A stretch of DNA of 64,000 nt from Pseudomonas arsenicoxydans (GCF_900103875.1 NZ_LT629705.1:2365001-2429000), one strand, 5' to 3'. Counted from the first letter of the stretch, positions 17,019 to 26,474 are shown. Notes: generated by a model from the letters alone, not told the origin. Program-made: numbers and translations.

Positions 17019-20000
17019 TCAACAGGCAGGCATCCTGTGTTGCTCCCTGGCTGCAGATACGGCGTCAGGATCGGCGCCATGCCCTTGAGCACTTGCACCG
17101 GCAACGCCGAGGTGAATTTAAAAGCTTCGGCAGTACGCCCGGGAACAAAGGCTGTCAGGGTGCCGAAATGGTTGTCGCCGATGTAGAACACGAAGGTCGC
17201 CGTGCGGTTAATCGACTTCGAACTGAGAATCCGTCCGCCCGAACCAATGGCTTCAATGCGGTTGTCGCCGGTCCCGGTCTTGCCGCCCATGGCCAGTGGT
17301 TTGCCATCGGGGCTCACGAAACTGCCGGAAACACGTTTGGCTGTACCGGCGTCCACCACTTGCGACAAGGCTTCACGCATCGCCGCCGCCACTTCGGAAG
17401 GCATCACCCGTTTGCCGACATCCGGGTCGTTGATCAACTTGGTTTCATACGGTGTGTTGGCGGCGAAGTGCAAGGTGTCGATACGCAGCGTCGGCATGCG
17501 CACGCCATCGTTGAGGATGGTGCCGATCAGCTCCCCCAGCGCAGCGGGGCGGTCGCCGGAGCTGCCGATGGCGGTGGCCAGCGATGGCACCAGGTGATCG
17601 AACGGATAGCCGACTTTCTGCCAGCGTTGATGAATGTCGAGAAACGCCTCGATCTCCAGCATGGTGCGAATGCGGCTGTCGCGGGCGCCTTTGTGACGGC
17701 TCTTGAACAGCCAGCTATACACTTCCTGGCGTTCGAACTGGCTGGCTTTGACGATCTGGCTCCACTTGGCATCCGGGTTGTTCAACAGATAACCCATCAG
17801 CCACAGGTCCAGTGGGTGAACCTTGGCGATAAAGCCCTGATCCGGCAGGTCATAGGCGCCGGGGCTGTAATTTTCGTAGAGGCGTTGCAGGCGCTCGTCG
17901 GTGAGTTTTTCAGTGAGCTTGGCGCCTTTGAGGTGCGAGCGCACGAAGGTGTTGAAGCTTTCCTGACTGGCCTGAGGCAGCAGATAACGGTGCACCGCCG
18001 CCATGCGAATCGGGGTCGGGTGAATGCTGTCGAGGAAGGTGTCGAGTCGTGCCTGGGTGTCCTTGTTCTTGTACTTCTTCCAGAACTTCAGCAGGAACGA
18101 TGTGCCCTCGCGGTCGGCGAAATCGGCCAGGTACTCCTGACGCCGAGGGTCGCGGTCGTCCCCGAGCAATTCAGCGCTGTTGTTGGGCCCCGAGTAGGTG
18201 GCGTAGCGCACCAGGTCACGCATCAACCGAATGAACGGCAGGTTGATCGATTCGCGCAGGGCATCGCGCAGAGTCGGCATGCGGCCGTTGTCTTCCTTGC
18301 GGAAGTTATGGAACACGTGCAGCCCGCCACCGGTGAAAAACGCTTCGCCGGGGCTGGCCGAGTATTTGCGATCCAGTGCGGCGCCGAGCATGGCCGGCAG
18401 GTTGCGATCCTTGTTCTGGATCAGGTAATCGACGGCCCAGCGGCTCAGGCGATCCTGTTCCGGGACGTTGACTTTCTTCAATTCCGGAACCGTCATGCCG
18501 GCGTATTTGTCGTGCAGCTCGGCCATGATTTGCAGGTAGGTGGTGAGCACACGCATTTTCGCGGTGGAGCCCAGCTCCAGCTTGCTGCCTTCGTTGATAT
18601 CGAACGGCTGATCGGTACTGTCGGTCTGCACCCGCACCCGGGCGCCGTCCGGTGTCAGTTCGAACAGCGTGAAACTGTAGCGCACCTGGGTGGTGCTGGT
18701 GGGGGTGAGCAAGCGTTCACCCATCAAGCCGATCTGCGTTGCAAACGCCGGATCCGCCAGGTGCTTGAGGTATTCGGTGGCCTTCGATTGCAGGTCGCCC
18801 TGCAGGGTGCTGGTGGCGGACAAGTCGAGGCGGTCGAGGTCGTACAACGGACGATTGAGCAACCCGCCCAGACGGCTGCGCGCCACACTGATGCCTTTGT
18901 TGGTTTCGATGGGCTGGATGGTGGGCTGGGTTTGCCAGTCGCGATACGTCACTTTACTGGCCAGGGCTGCGGCGGCGAACTGCGCATCGATCACGCCGTT
19001 CTGTGCCAGCAGACGAATATGGCTGTCAGTGAGGTCAGCCAGTTCATCACGACCCTTGGTCAGGTAATGGGAAGGGCGGCGCTGGGCAATCATCAACGAC
19101 AGCATCTCGCGCAGTGCCAGGCCTTTTTCGGCCATGGTCTTGGGATCGGTGGCGTTGCTGTTCAGCCGTTCGTTGGCCGCGTTGAAATCGGCGCCGTACC
19201 AAACGCGCAAGCCTTCGGCCATGCCATGCACTTCACCGTGGCCCGGTACTGCCGACAGCGGCACGCTGTTGAGGTAGTCGCGAACCACATTTTGCCGGAC
19301 TTGCAGGGTTTCGGGGCCGGATTGATAAGCCCGCACGGTGGCGGAAATCATCTGCCGGATCTTTTCCGCGCCCGATACCGTCAGCCCATCGGGCGAGTGC
19401 CGGTATTTCTCAAGCTGCGTCGCCAGCGTACTGCCGCCCGCCGACTGCCCCGGCAGGTGGATCAGCTTGGCTACCTGCGACCAGATCGCCATGCCGAATC
19501 GCGGCCAGTCCACCGCCGGGTTGGCCATTGGCTGACGAGGGTCGAGCAAAAAGCGGTTTTCAATAAACAACAGACTGCTGACCACCACGGGCGGGATGGC
19601 CTCAAAGCTTGAATACAGCTGTTGTGGGTATTTGTACTGGTAGAGCGGTTCCGCACGGCAGTCGGTAATCGACAGGCCTGCCTGTATTTTCTCCGCGTAG
19701 GGTACGAAGAAACCTCTGTCGGTGTAGTCCATCAGTTTCTGTGAAAAGCGGGTCTGTGACGCCACGACGTAGTTGCGTTTGATCAAGCGTGGCAGGAACT
19801 CACCCAAAGAGCTGTAGCCCAGACGCAGGTCGAAAGGACCCGCGCCGGGATAGTGAATGGCATTGCTGGGACCGGGTTGCAAGTCGTAGCTCAGGGACGC
19901 GGCAAACTTGCTGACTTCCCGGGATTGAAAACTGGACGTGCGCATTTCCTTGGCGGCGGCGAGGCCCAGCACCAACAGGATAATCAACAGCAGCAACCAG

Positions 20001-20134
20001 AACGCACCCCAGCCGTGTTTGATGCGACTGCGAGGCGGTTTTTCGGGTATAGGCGCTTCATCCACACGCTCAGTCGGGACCACAGTTTTACTCGTATCGG
20101 TTTGCCACAAAGCGCCCATAGTCGATTGATCCAT
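17003..20134 (-). CDS. Class A penicillin-binding-like protein (GT51 + transpeptidase)
   Basis: A 1043-residue inner-membrane protein. One helix lies at about 45-62 (FWLLLLIILLVLGLAAA). A GT51 transglycosylase domain follows, with catalytic Glu192 in FIENRFLL and the motif GGSTLATQLEKY. The C-terminal half is a penicillin-binding transpeptidase with the S-x-x-K motif STAK (Ser523, Lys526) and KTG in GGKTGTGDNR. Such enzymes polymerise and cross-link peptidoglycan in the periplasm. It is longer than PBP1a/1b and the GT motif differs from the usual EDxxF pattern, so it is a divergent, accessory member. It is flanked by unrelated genes and is probably monocistronic. Confidence 0.82.
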   Translation of the reverse strand: MDQSTMGALWQTDTSKTVVPTERVDEAPIPEKPPRSRIKHGWGAFWLLLLIILLVLGLAAAKEMRTSSFQSREVSKFAASLSYDLQPGPSNAIHYPGAGPFDLRLGYSSLGEFLPRLIKRNYVVASQTRFSQKLMDYTDRGFFVPYAEKIQAGLSITDCRAEPLYQYKYPQQLYSSFEAIPPVVVSSLLFIENRFLLDPRQPMANPAVDWPRFGMAIWSQVAKLIHLPGQSAGGSTLATQLEKYRHSPDGLTVSGAEKIRQMISATVRAYQSGPETLQVRQNVVRDYLNSVPLSAVPGHGEVHGMAEGLRVWYGADFNAANERLNSNATDPKTMAEKGLALREMLSLMIAQRRPSHYLTKGRDELADLTDSHIRLLAQNGVIDAQFAAAALASKVTYRDWQTQPTIQPIETNKGISVARSRLGGLLNRPLYDLDRLDLSATSTLQGDLQSKATEYLKHLADPAFATQIGLMGERLLTPTSTTQVRYSFTLFELTPDGARVRVQTDSTDQPFDINEGSKLELGSTAKMRVLTTYLQIMAELHDKYAGMTVPELKKVNVPEQDRLSRWAVDYLIQNKDRNLPAMLGAALDRKYSASPGEAFFTGGGLHVFHNFRKEDNGRMPTLRDALRESINLPFIRLMRDLVRYATYSGPNNSAELLGDDRDPRRQEYLADFADREGTSFLLKFWKKYKNKDTQARLDTFLDSIHPTPIRMAAVHRYLLPQASQESFNTFVRSHLKGAKLTEKLTDERLQRLYENYSPGAYDLPDQGFIAKVHPLDLWLMGYLLNNPDAKWSQIVKASQFERQEVYSWLFKSRHKGARDSRIRTMLEIEAFLDIHQRWQKVGYPFDHLVPSLATAIGSSGDRPAALGELIGTILNDGVRMPTLRIDTLHFAANTPYETKLINDPDVGKRVMPSEVAAAMREALSQVVDAGTAKRVSGSFVSPDGKPLAMGGKTGTGDNRIEAIGSGGRILSSKSINRTATFVFYIGDNHFGTLTAFVPGRTAEAFKFTSALPVQVLKGMAPILTPYLQPGSNTGCLPVEVARR

Positions 20135-20242
20135 TCACGCAGATTGATCGGACTTGTCTGAAGCTTAGACGGTGGTTGGCGATGGTGAAAAAATTGTGGA
20201 CGAGGAAGGCGTGAATTTTTCTGGATCCAGCATGCCTTCCCG

Positions 20243-20342
20243 GTAGGCGCTGTCGAGTGAAACGAGGCTGCGATCTTTTGACTTTGATTTTTTAAAAACA
20301 AGATCAAAAGATCGCAGCCTCGTTTTACTCGACAGCTCCTAC
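20243..20342. repeat. GAGGCTGCGATC-family palindrome, copy 2
   Basis: Same arms as copy 1, with a spacer that itself pairs (GATCTTTTGA... / ...AGATCAAAAGATC). It lies in the intergenic region upstream of the PBP-like gene. Confidence 0.9.
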
Positions 20343-20610
20343 GTGGCTCCTGCATGGGTGTTCTTGCTCGAAAGGCTTGAGGTAGAGCCATCCGCTAGTG
20401 AGAATTGCTTGGGCGTGGGCATGACGATGCACCAATGCTGTGCAATACTCGCCGCCGTTTCAGCCGCGAGTAAACACGGCAAAAGCCAGGTAATGCCCCT
20501 CCGTAAACCGCGCTTTTCCCGAGAGTTATGGCTGAATGTTGCGGTTTATAGAGTGAAAACTCCTGCCTTAAGCTTTTTATACTGCACGCCCCGCTGATCC
20601 TGGAGGTTTT

Positions 20611-20680
20611 GTCCTACAGGACGGTTCTGCCCACGAAGCAGACCGGTTTTTCACAAGCACTGGCTTACCGGTCAGTGCTT
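20611..20680 (+). promoter_or_regulatory. Hairpin-rich leader, possible attenuator of the permease gene
   Basis: Three stems in a row: GTCC/GGAC (20611-20622); GGTTCTGC/GCAGACC (20623-20643), followed by GG and a run of five T, like an intrinsic terminator; and AAGCACTG/CAGTGCTT (20655-20662 with 20673-20680), an 8-base perfect stem. The two copies of ACCGGT (20642-20647 and 20668-20673) are self-complementary and could pair with each other instead, giving a competing fold. The permease ATG is 46 bases downstream. Confidence 0.45.
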
Positions 20681-20726
20681 CGACACTCGGTGGTCATATC
20701 CAATAACAAGACGAGGATGTCCCCCT

Positions 20727-22148
20727 ATGCCAGTCGGCAATCATCTGCCCCACGGCGAGACCGCTCAGGGCGGCCCGCTTAAACGCGAACTCGGTGAACG
20801 GCATATTCGCTTGATGGCGCTGGGCGCCTGTATCGGCGTCGGCCTGTTCCTCGGTTCGGCCAAGGCCATCGAAATGGCCGGCCCGGCCATCATGCTGTCT
20901 TATATCATCGGCGGTCTGGCGATCCTGGTGATCATGCGCGCCCTCGGTGAAATGGCTGTGCACAATCCGGTGGCGGGCTCTTTCAGCCGTTACGCTCAAG
21001 ACTACCTCGGGCCGTTGGCCGGCTTTCTGACGGGTTGGAATTATTGGTTCCTGTGGCTGGTGACCTGCGTCGCGGAAATCACCGCGGTGGCGGTGTACAT
21101 GGGCGTCTGGTTCCCCGATGTGCCGCGCTGGATCTGGGCACTGTCGGCGTTGGTCAGCATGGGCACCATCAACCTGATCGCGGTCAAGGCCTTCGGTGAG
21201 TTCGAGTTCTGGTTCGCCTTGATCAAGATCGTCACCATCATCGCGATGGTGATCGGTGGCATCGGCGTGATTGCTTTCGGCTTCGGTAACGATGGCGTGG
21301 CCTTGGGGATTTCCAATCTTTGGGCCCATGGCGGCTTCATGCCTAACGGCGTGCAAGGTGTATTGATGTCCTTGCAAATGGTGATGTTCGCCTACCTCGG
21401 CGTCGAGATGATCGGCCTGACCGCCGGTGAAGCGAAGAACCCGCAGAAGACTATTCCCAATGCGATCGGCTCGGTGTTCTGGCGGATTCTGTTGTTCTAC
21501 GTCGGCGCGTTGTTCGTGATTCTGTCGATCTACCCGTGGAACGAGATCGGCACTCAGGGCAGCCCGTTCGTGATGACCTTCGAGCGTCTGGGCATCAAGA
21601 CGGCCGCCGGTATTATCAACTTCGTGGTGATCACTGCGGCGCTGTCGTCCTGCAACGGTGGCATCTTCAGTACCGGGCGCATGCTTTACAGTCTGGCGCA
21701 GAACGGCCAGGCCCCGGCCGGTTTCGCCAAGACCTCAAGCAACGGCGTGCCGCGTCGTGCATTGCTGTTGTCGATGGGGGCTTTGTTGTTGGGTGTACTG
21801 CTCAACTATTTGGTGCCTGAGAAGGTGTTTGTCTGGGTGACTGCGATTGCCACCTTCGGTGCGATCTGGACCTGGGTGATGATTTTGCTGGCCCAGCTCA
21901 AGTTCCGCAAAGGCCTGAGTGCGAGTGAACGTGCCGGTTTGAAATACCGTATGTGGTTGTACCCGGTCAGTTCGTATCTGGCGCTGGCATTTTTGGTGTT
22001 TGTGGTGGGGTTGATGGCGTACTTTCCGGATACCCGTGTGGCGTTGTATGTCGGGCCGGCGTTTCTGGTGCTGCTGACGGTGTTGTTCTATGTGTTCAAG
22101 TTGCAGCCGACCGATGTGTCTCAGGGGGTGGTGCGTTCGGCTTCTTAA
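20727..22148 (+). CDS. AAT-family amino-acid permease (ProY-like)
   Basis: A 473-residue inner-membrane transporter with 12 predicted helices. The N-terminal family signature is clear: LKRELGERHIRLMALGACIGVGLFLGSAKAIEMAGPAI, with the helix-1 GxGLFLGS substrate-binding turn. EMAVHNPVAGSFSRYA and EMIGLTAGEAKNP are further AAT family motifs. Members are proton symporters for amino acids such as proline, GABA, aromatic amino acids or D-serine. The sequence looks closest to the proline-type ProY group, but substrate specificity cannot be fixed from sequence. The structured leader suggests post-initiation control. Confidence 0.85.
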   Translation: MPVGNHLPHGETAQGGPLKRELGERHIRLMALGACIGVGLFLGSAKAIEMAGPAIMLSYIIGGLAILVIMRALGEMAVHNPVAGSFSRYAQDYLGPLAGFLTGWNYWFLWLVTCVAEITAVAVYMGVWFPDVPRWIWALSALVSMGTINLIAVKAFGEFEFWFALIKIVTIIAMVIGGIGVIAFGFGNDGVALGISNLWAHGGFMPNGVQGVLMSLQMVMFAYLGVEMIGLTAGEAKNPQKTIPNAIGSVFWRILLFYVGALFVILSIYPWNEIGTQGSPFVMTFERLGIKTAAGIINFVVITAALSSCNGGIFSTGRMLYSLAQNGQAPAGFAKTSSNGVPRRALLLSMGALLLGVLLNYLVPEKVFVWVTAIATFGAIWTWVMILLAQLKFRKGLSASERAGLKYRMWLYPVSSYLALAFLVFVVGLMAYFPDTRVALYVGPAFLVLLTVLFYVFKLQPTDVSQGVVRSAS

Positions 22149-22180
22149 GCTGTGGCGTTTGGGCTGTTTGCTGGTAGGGC

Positions 22181-22411
22181 GGGGGCATATCCGTTTCTGC
22201 GGTGATGGCTTGTATTGGTTCCGCCTTTACGGCGGGTCACTTGGAAAAGCGCCAAGTAACCAAGCGCTTGCGCCCCTGACGTACGGTGCCTCGCTGTGGC
22301 TCGGCATTCCCTCACTCCGGTCCTGCTCCGTGGGCCCGCCGCCATCGGCCATCCATGGCCGGGGGCGGCTAACCCGGCATCCATGCCGGGTTGCCCACTG
22401 CGCAGAACCTG
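22181..22411 (+). repeat. Large inverted repeat, left arm
   Basis: From GGGGGCATATCCGTTT to GCGCAGAACCT. The reverse complement recurs at 22787-23019 with high but imperfect identity, including the block around GGCCATCCATGGCC. Near the ends both arms carry sequence of the form GGTTCCGCC...GGCGGGTCACTT...GCGCCAA. Confidence 0.85.
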
Positions 22412-22563
22412 CGTTCGGCCTCCCGACGGGGCAGATCAAGATCAAAATCAAAAGCGGAAGGCGAGCTAACGCTCGACCTGAAGAGTGGTGAGGAGCAACT
22501 GCGGTGCGCCGGTCTGCTTTTTGTGGGAGTGAGCCTGCTCGCGATGCTGTTTGCTGTCGCTGT

Positions 22564-22699
22564 TGATCGTTCCCACGCTCCGCGTGGGAATGCCGCCGGG
22601 GACGCTCTGCGTTCCGCTGTCGACACCGGCTTGAGTCTTGCGCAAGGGTGACGCGGAGCGTCACGGGATGCATTCCCACGCGGAGCATGGGAACGATCA
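22564..22699. repeat. REP pair, GATCGTTCCCACGC family, copy 1
   Basis: GATCGTTCCCACGCTCCGCG begins the block and its inverted copy (…CGCGGAGCATGGGAACGATC) ends it. A second stem (GACGCTC/GAGCGTC) lies inside. It matches the element at 53197-53315. Confidence 0.85.
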
Positions 22700-22786
22700 G
22701 GACGCGAAAGCGTTGAGCAAACAGGTCGGCCCGTAGGCCGCCTCGCTTTGCTTTTGCAGTGCACGCCGCCTCGAGAGGCCGAGTGG

Positions 22787-23019
22787 AGGTTCTGCGCAGT
22801 GGGCACCGCGGCAAGGATGCCGCGGTAGCCGCCCCCGGCCATGGATGGCCGATGGCGGCGGGCCCACGGAGCAGGACCGGAGCGAGGGCATGCCGAGCCT
22901 AGGCGAGGCACCGAACGTCAGGGGCAAGAGCCCTTTGGTTACTTTGGCGCTTTTCGAAAGTGACCCGCCGTCAGGGCGGAACCAATAGCCGCCGTTACCG
23001 CAAAAACGGATATGCCCCC
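22787..23019 (-). repeat. Large inverted repeat, right arm
   Basis: Reverse-complement partner of 22181-22411. It ends 34 bases before the stop of the OpgC-type gene. Confidence 0.85.
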
Positions 23020-23052
23020 AATCCCAATCCCAACCCCCAAAGCCTTTCGGCT

Positions 23053-24177
23053 TCAGACCGCCGCAACATACGGAACCCGATTCAACCGCTTATTGAACTC
23101 CAGCCAAACCCCCAACAACCCCATCAACCCAGCGCCCACCAACGCAGTGAAAATCTGCATGACAAAGGCATCATCAGCCATGGCATTGACCATATCCGCC
23201 AATGGCGCCAGCAACACCCCGAGGCAAAACACTTCCAGCGAATAACGCCCCATCCGACAGCATTGCTGCGCCAGCCAGTTGCGCGTCCAACCCCTGTCCG
23301 GCAACAGCTTCGCCGCCACATACGCCAACGCCAGAAAGTGCAAAAGCCGCACGGGCGACAGATCCGTCTTGCTGATCGGGTACAGCAAATTACTCAGACT
23401 GGCCGGCATCAGCGCATCGTGAATGTGCGGCCAACGCCACAAGACAGTAATCACACCAGTGACCACCACATACACCGCCGCGCTGACAAACAACGGCCGG
23501 CGCAGCAACGGACGAGTGTCGACCTGCCGTGGCCGCTGCCCATGAATCGCCGCGGCACCGCCGAGCACAAACAGCAATTGCCAAGTGACCGGGTTGAAGT
23601 ACCAAACACCGTCCTTGATCGCCGCCAGGTTCCAGCCAAACGACGGCGCCAGCAGATACACCGTCAACGACACCGCGACCACCGCCCAGGCCTTGCGCAC
23701 CAGCATAGGCAGCACCAGCGGCAGCCCGGCCAGCAGCACGATGTACAACGGCAGCGGGTCCATCAGGTTGGGTTTGAAGCGCAGCAACAACTCATCCGTC
23801 AACGCTTGCTGCGGGTTAGTGATGAAGTGATGCAGGCCCATTTCCTCGACCAGGTCGCGGGTTTCCACATGGCTGTTGGCGAAGAACACGATGCCCATCA
23901 GCATCGCCAGCAGGAAAATATGCACCACATACAACACCCAGGCGCGGCGCAGGATTTTCACGCAGGCGATCAGAAAACCGTCACGCGCCAGGATCTTGCC
24001 GTAGGCCAGGACGGCCGCATAACCGGCGAGAAACACGAAGATTTCCGCGGCATCGCTGAAGCCGAAATTGCGCAGGGTGATTTGACCCAGCGGGTTGTGG
24101 GGCACGTGATCCCAGAAAATGAAGATCAGCGCCAGGCCCCGGAAAAAGTCGATTCGGTGATCGCGTTCAGTCGTCAT
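23053..24177 (-). CDS. OpgC-domain membrane acyltransferase
   Basis: A 374-residue integral membrane protein with about ten helices. The N-terminal RDHRIDFFRGLALIFIFWDHVPHNPL and the following GFSDAAEIFVFLAGY are the hallmark of the OpgC family, which adds succinyl groups to osmoregulated periplasmic glucans. The conserved His in FWDHVP is in place. Other OpgC-domain proteins act on different polysaccharides, so the acceptor is uncertain; no opgGH genes are in the window. The start at 24177 is chosen because MTTERDHRIDFFRG is the normal family N-terminus; the 36 codons upstream are not hydrophobic and are not conserved in type. Confidence 0.85.
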   Translation of the reverse strand: MTTERDHRIDFFRGLALIFIFWDHVPHNPLGQITLRNFGFSDAAEIFVFLAGYAAVLAYGKILARDGFLIACVKILRRAWVLYVVHIFLLAMLMGIVFFANSHVETRDLVEEMGLHHFITNPQQALTDELLLRFKPNLMDPLPLYIVLLAGLPLVLPMLVRKAWAVVAVSLTVYLLAPSFGWNLAAIKDGVWYFNPVTWQLLFVLGGAAAIHGQRPRQVDTRPLLRRPLFVSAAVYVVVTGVITVLWRWPHIHDALMPASLSNLLYPISKTDLSPVRLLHFLALAYVAAKLLPDRGWTRNWLAQQCCRMGRYSLEVFCLGVLLAPLADMVNAMADDAFVMQIFTALVGAGLMGLLGVWLEFNKRLNRVPYVAAV

Positions 24178-24426
24178 GGTGGCGGGCTCTTGAACGGGTT
24201 TGAAGTAGAAACGCTCGGCGCTGAAAAAGGGGGGGCGCCGCACATTGGCGGCGCGCAGGGTGCAGGGATTCGCCGGCAATTGCAAAACGTGGATATTACG
24301 GAATGTCTCTGAGCGTCGTCATGCGATGACCGCTTGTCTAAAAGCCGTACACACCTGCTATCTCTGACTAACGTCGGGGTTCAAAGCTTTATCGATTGAA
24401 GGCGGAATTCCCCCAGAGGCGCCGGC

Positions 24427-25932
24427 ATGAAGATCAGCGAATGGCTCGACAAAGAGCTCACCGGCCGTCAGGTCTGGCTGTTGTTTGTTTTTGCGACGCT
24501 GATTTACATCCTCCCGTTGATCCTCGCGGACTTCCCCTACATCGATGACAACTGGCGCGCCCTGGCGGCGGGCACAGGCTGGGCGGGCGAGGGGCGTCTG
24601 TTCGCGCAATGGTTCTACAACTTCCTGACGTTCAGCAGTGCTGCGCCCAATATCTTCCCGCTGCCCCTGTTGATCACCACGCTGGCCATGAGCGTGGCGC
24701 TGACCCGCCTGACGTTCCACTACTTCCCCGAACCGACGTTTGCCCATTGCCTGGTGGTGTTGCCACTCTGGTACAACCCGTTTTTTCTGCAGAACCTGTC
24801 GTATCAATACGACGGGCCGACCATGGCGCTGAGCATTGTCGCGGTGATTTACGCGATCATTTATCGAAGCCCTTCACCCGTCCGGCGATGGGTCGTGCCG
24901 GCTGTGCTGATCGCGTTGGCCGCCGGCTTGTATCAGGTCAGTATCAATGTGTTTCTCGGGCTCTGTTGTCTGGAGTTGCTGCGCGGTGCCAACGACAAAT
25001 TACCGTGGCCCGCGTGGTGCGCAATGATCGGCTGGAAAGTGGCGCAGACGGCGCTGGCCTGGTTGATCTACTACGCCACGGCCTATTCCTACATGACTCA
25101 GGACCGAACCGACTTTTTGAACGGGGCGGCGGCACCGCTGCTGCAAATTGAAGCCAATGCGGGGCGGGTGCTGGAAAAAATCGTGCTGCTGTTTCATGGC
25201 GGGTTGGCCTGGGTGTTCGCCGGATTGTTGTTGTGCGCCATTGCGGGTGCCGTGCGTGTGGGGCAGCACGTGATGGAACGACCCGAGACTGGCCTGAAGA
25301 AAACCGTGATCGGCCTGCTGTGTCTTTTGCTGCTGCCCGTGCTGATGTTGCTGGTGCCGGGCGCAACCTTGTTCTTCCGCGATTTCAACGAAGGCGCCCG
25401 AACGTTGATGGGCTTTGCGGTCGTGCTGGTGCTGCTGTTTTACCTCAGCCATCTGGCGCTTGCGCCGGCACACGGAAAACTGCCGCTGTTGTTGCTGGTT
25501 CCCTTGCTGGCAATTCTGTCGCTGTCCTTCGCTTACGGACGGGTACTGACGCAGCAAAAAACCTTCGCGACTCAGGCGCTGTTTGCCCTGAGTGCGGACA
25601 TCGCCTCCCGCCCGGCATTGCGCCAAGCCAAGCGAATCTACCTATCGGTGACGTACTCCGACCACTGGCTAGTGTCAGCCGCCGGGGCGTTCAAGCAGAT
25701 GCCGGTGTTGCACTATTTGTTGAACAACGACTTTTACATGCTCGCCGAAAACCTGCCGAAAACCGGCATCACAAACGTGGTCCGGGAAAACGAACGGCGC
25801 AATGCCACGCGGGTGGGCTACCTGGGTTATCCACCGCTGGTGGACAGCCTGTTCTATCGCATTTATCTGCTGGGGGATTACGGCTTCATCGTCATGAAAG
25901 AACCGGTTCCGGTTAAAGCGCTGCTGTGGTGA
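24427..25932 (+). CDS. GtrII-like membrane glucosyltransferase
   Basis: A 501-residue polytopic membrane protein with at least ten hydrophobic helices. It resembles the glucosyltransferase domain family Glucos_trans_II, to which phage-type Gtr enzymes belong. The first periplasmic loop contains the acidic motif DFPYIDDNWRAL (about 36-47), typical of GT-C enzymes that use a lipid-linked sugar; LWYNPFFLQNLSYQYDGPTMAL is a second conserved block. It probably transfers glucose from undecaprenyl-phosphate-glucose to O-antigen or another surface glycan. It is followed by a GtrA gene, but no GtrB (which makes the lipid-linked glucose) is seen, so GtrB must be supplied elsewhere. Confidence 0.78.
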   Translation: MKISEWLDKELTGRQVWLLFVFATLIYILPLILADFPYIDDNWRALAAGTGWAGEGRLFAQWFYNFLTFSSAAPNIFPLPLLITTLAMSVALTRLTFHYFPEPTFAHCLVVLPLWYNPFFLQNLSYQYDGPTMALSIVAVIYAIIYRSPSPVRRWVVPAVLIALAAGLYQVSINVFLGLCCLELLRGANDKLPWPAWCAMIGWKVAQTALAWLIYYATAYSYMTQDRTDFLNGAAAPLLQIEANAGRVLEKIVLLFHGGLAWVFAGLLLCAIAGAVRVGQHVMERPETGLKKTVIGLLCLLLLPVLMLLVPGATLFFRDFNEGARTLMGFAVVLVLLFYLSHLALAPAHGKLPLLLLVPLLAILSLSFAYGRVLTQQKTFATQALFALSADIASRPALRQAKRIYLSVTYSDHWLVSAAGAFKQMPVLHYLLNNDFYMLAENLPKTGITNVVRENERRNATRVGYLGYPPLVDSLFYRIYLLGDYGFIVMKEPVPVKALLW

Positions 25933-26049
25933 ATGCATGACCGTTGGTCTGGGAGAGTGCGCTACCTGTTATTTCTGACAGTAGACGCATACCGGCCCCT
26001 GACTTTAGGTTTGCAACACCCCGGAAACAGGACTGGTCAAGGAACGGAC

Positions 26050-26424
26050 ATGAAAGCTTTATGGAAAGAGTTTTCCACTTTTGCGGTAGTTGGCGTCGCC
26101 AGTTCGCTGATTCATTGGCAGCTTTTTTACGTGCTCGTCACCGCGGCCCGACTCAGTCAAGCCGTCAGTAATTTTTCGGCATTTTGTGTCGCCGCGACAT
26201 TCTCGTTCTATGTGCATGCGCTTTACACCTTTGAGGCAGGCGCGTCTGCACTTCGTTATCTGGTGTACGTGTTCTTTATGGGGGTAATGAGTTTCGTGGT
26301 CGGACATTACGCTGATGTCTGGAAAATACACGGGCTGGTGACCGTCGCATCGTTCTCGCTGTTGAGCCTGATCTGCGGAATGTTCTTTTCCAGGTTGATC
26401 ATGTTCAAGGAGCGGGAAGGATGA
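26050..26424 (+). CDS. GtrA-family flippase
   Basis: A 124-residue protein with four transmembrane helices. It opens with KEFSTFAVVGVASSLIHWQLFYVLV and has the typical SNFSAFCVAATFSFYVHALYTF in the middle and FSRLIMFKE at the end, all as in GtrA. GtrA proteins are thought to move undecaprenyl-phosphate-glucose across the inner membrane. The start at 26050 is chosen because it gives the family N-terminus; the frame open from 25933 adds unrelated residues. It lies 117 bases downstream of the GtrII-like gene, its likely partner. Confidence 0.88.
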   Translation: MKALWKEFSTFAVVGVASSLIHWQLFYVLVTAARLSQAVSNFSAFCVAATFSFYVHALYTFEAGASALRYLVYVFFMGVMSFVVGHYADVWKIHGLVTVASFSLLSLICGMFFSRLIMFKEREG

Positions 26425-26474
26425 AGGTATCGCTGATGCCAGCCTCCCCATAAGGCTGGCATGCAGAACAAACT

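Larger units (their letters stand above)
20135..20726. promoter_or_regulatory. Intergenic region: palindrome copy 2 and structured leader
   Basis: A 592-base gap between divergent genes. It contains a GAGGCTGCGATC palindrome (20243-20342), a possible -10 TATACT near 20578-20583 upstream of the permease, and a run of hairpins at 20611-20680 (listed separately). No credible protein gene is seen. Confidence 0.5.
22149..23052. other. Gene-free intergenic block of nested repeats
   Basis: About 900 bases with no credible gene. It consists of a large inverted repeat (arms 22181-22411 and 22787-23019), with a GATCGTTCCCACGC-type REP pair nested between the arms. Open frames within it are by-products of GC-rich repeats. 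Confidence 0.8.

Noticed and set aside
17093..19612. An 839-codon open frame antisense to the PBP-like gene
   Set aside because: It is a shadow of the GC-rich coding frame on the other strand. Its translation is low-complexity and His/Arg/Gly/Val-rich, with no domain motifs, whereas the minus-strand frame has complete GT51 and transpeptidase motifs.
22227..22911. Several open frames of 60-195 codons inside the inverted repeat
   Set aside because: The same peptides arise from both repeat arms in different frames, there are no ribosome binding sites, and the composition (Pro/Arg/Ser/Ala) is that of translated repeat.
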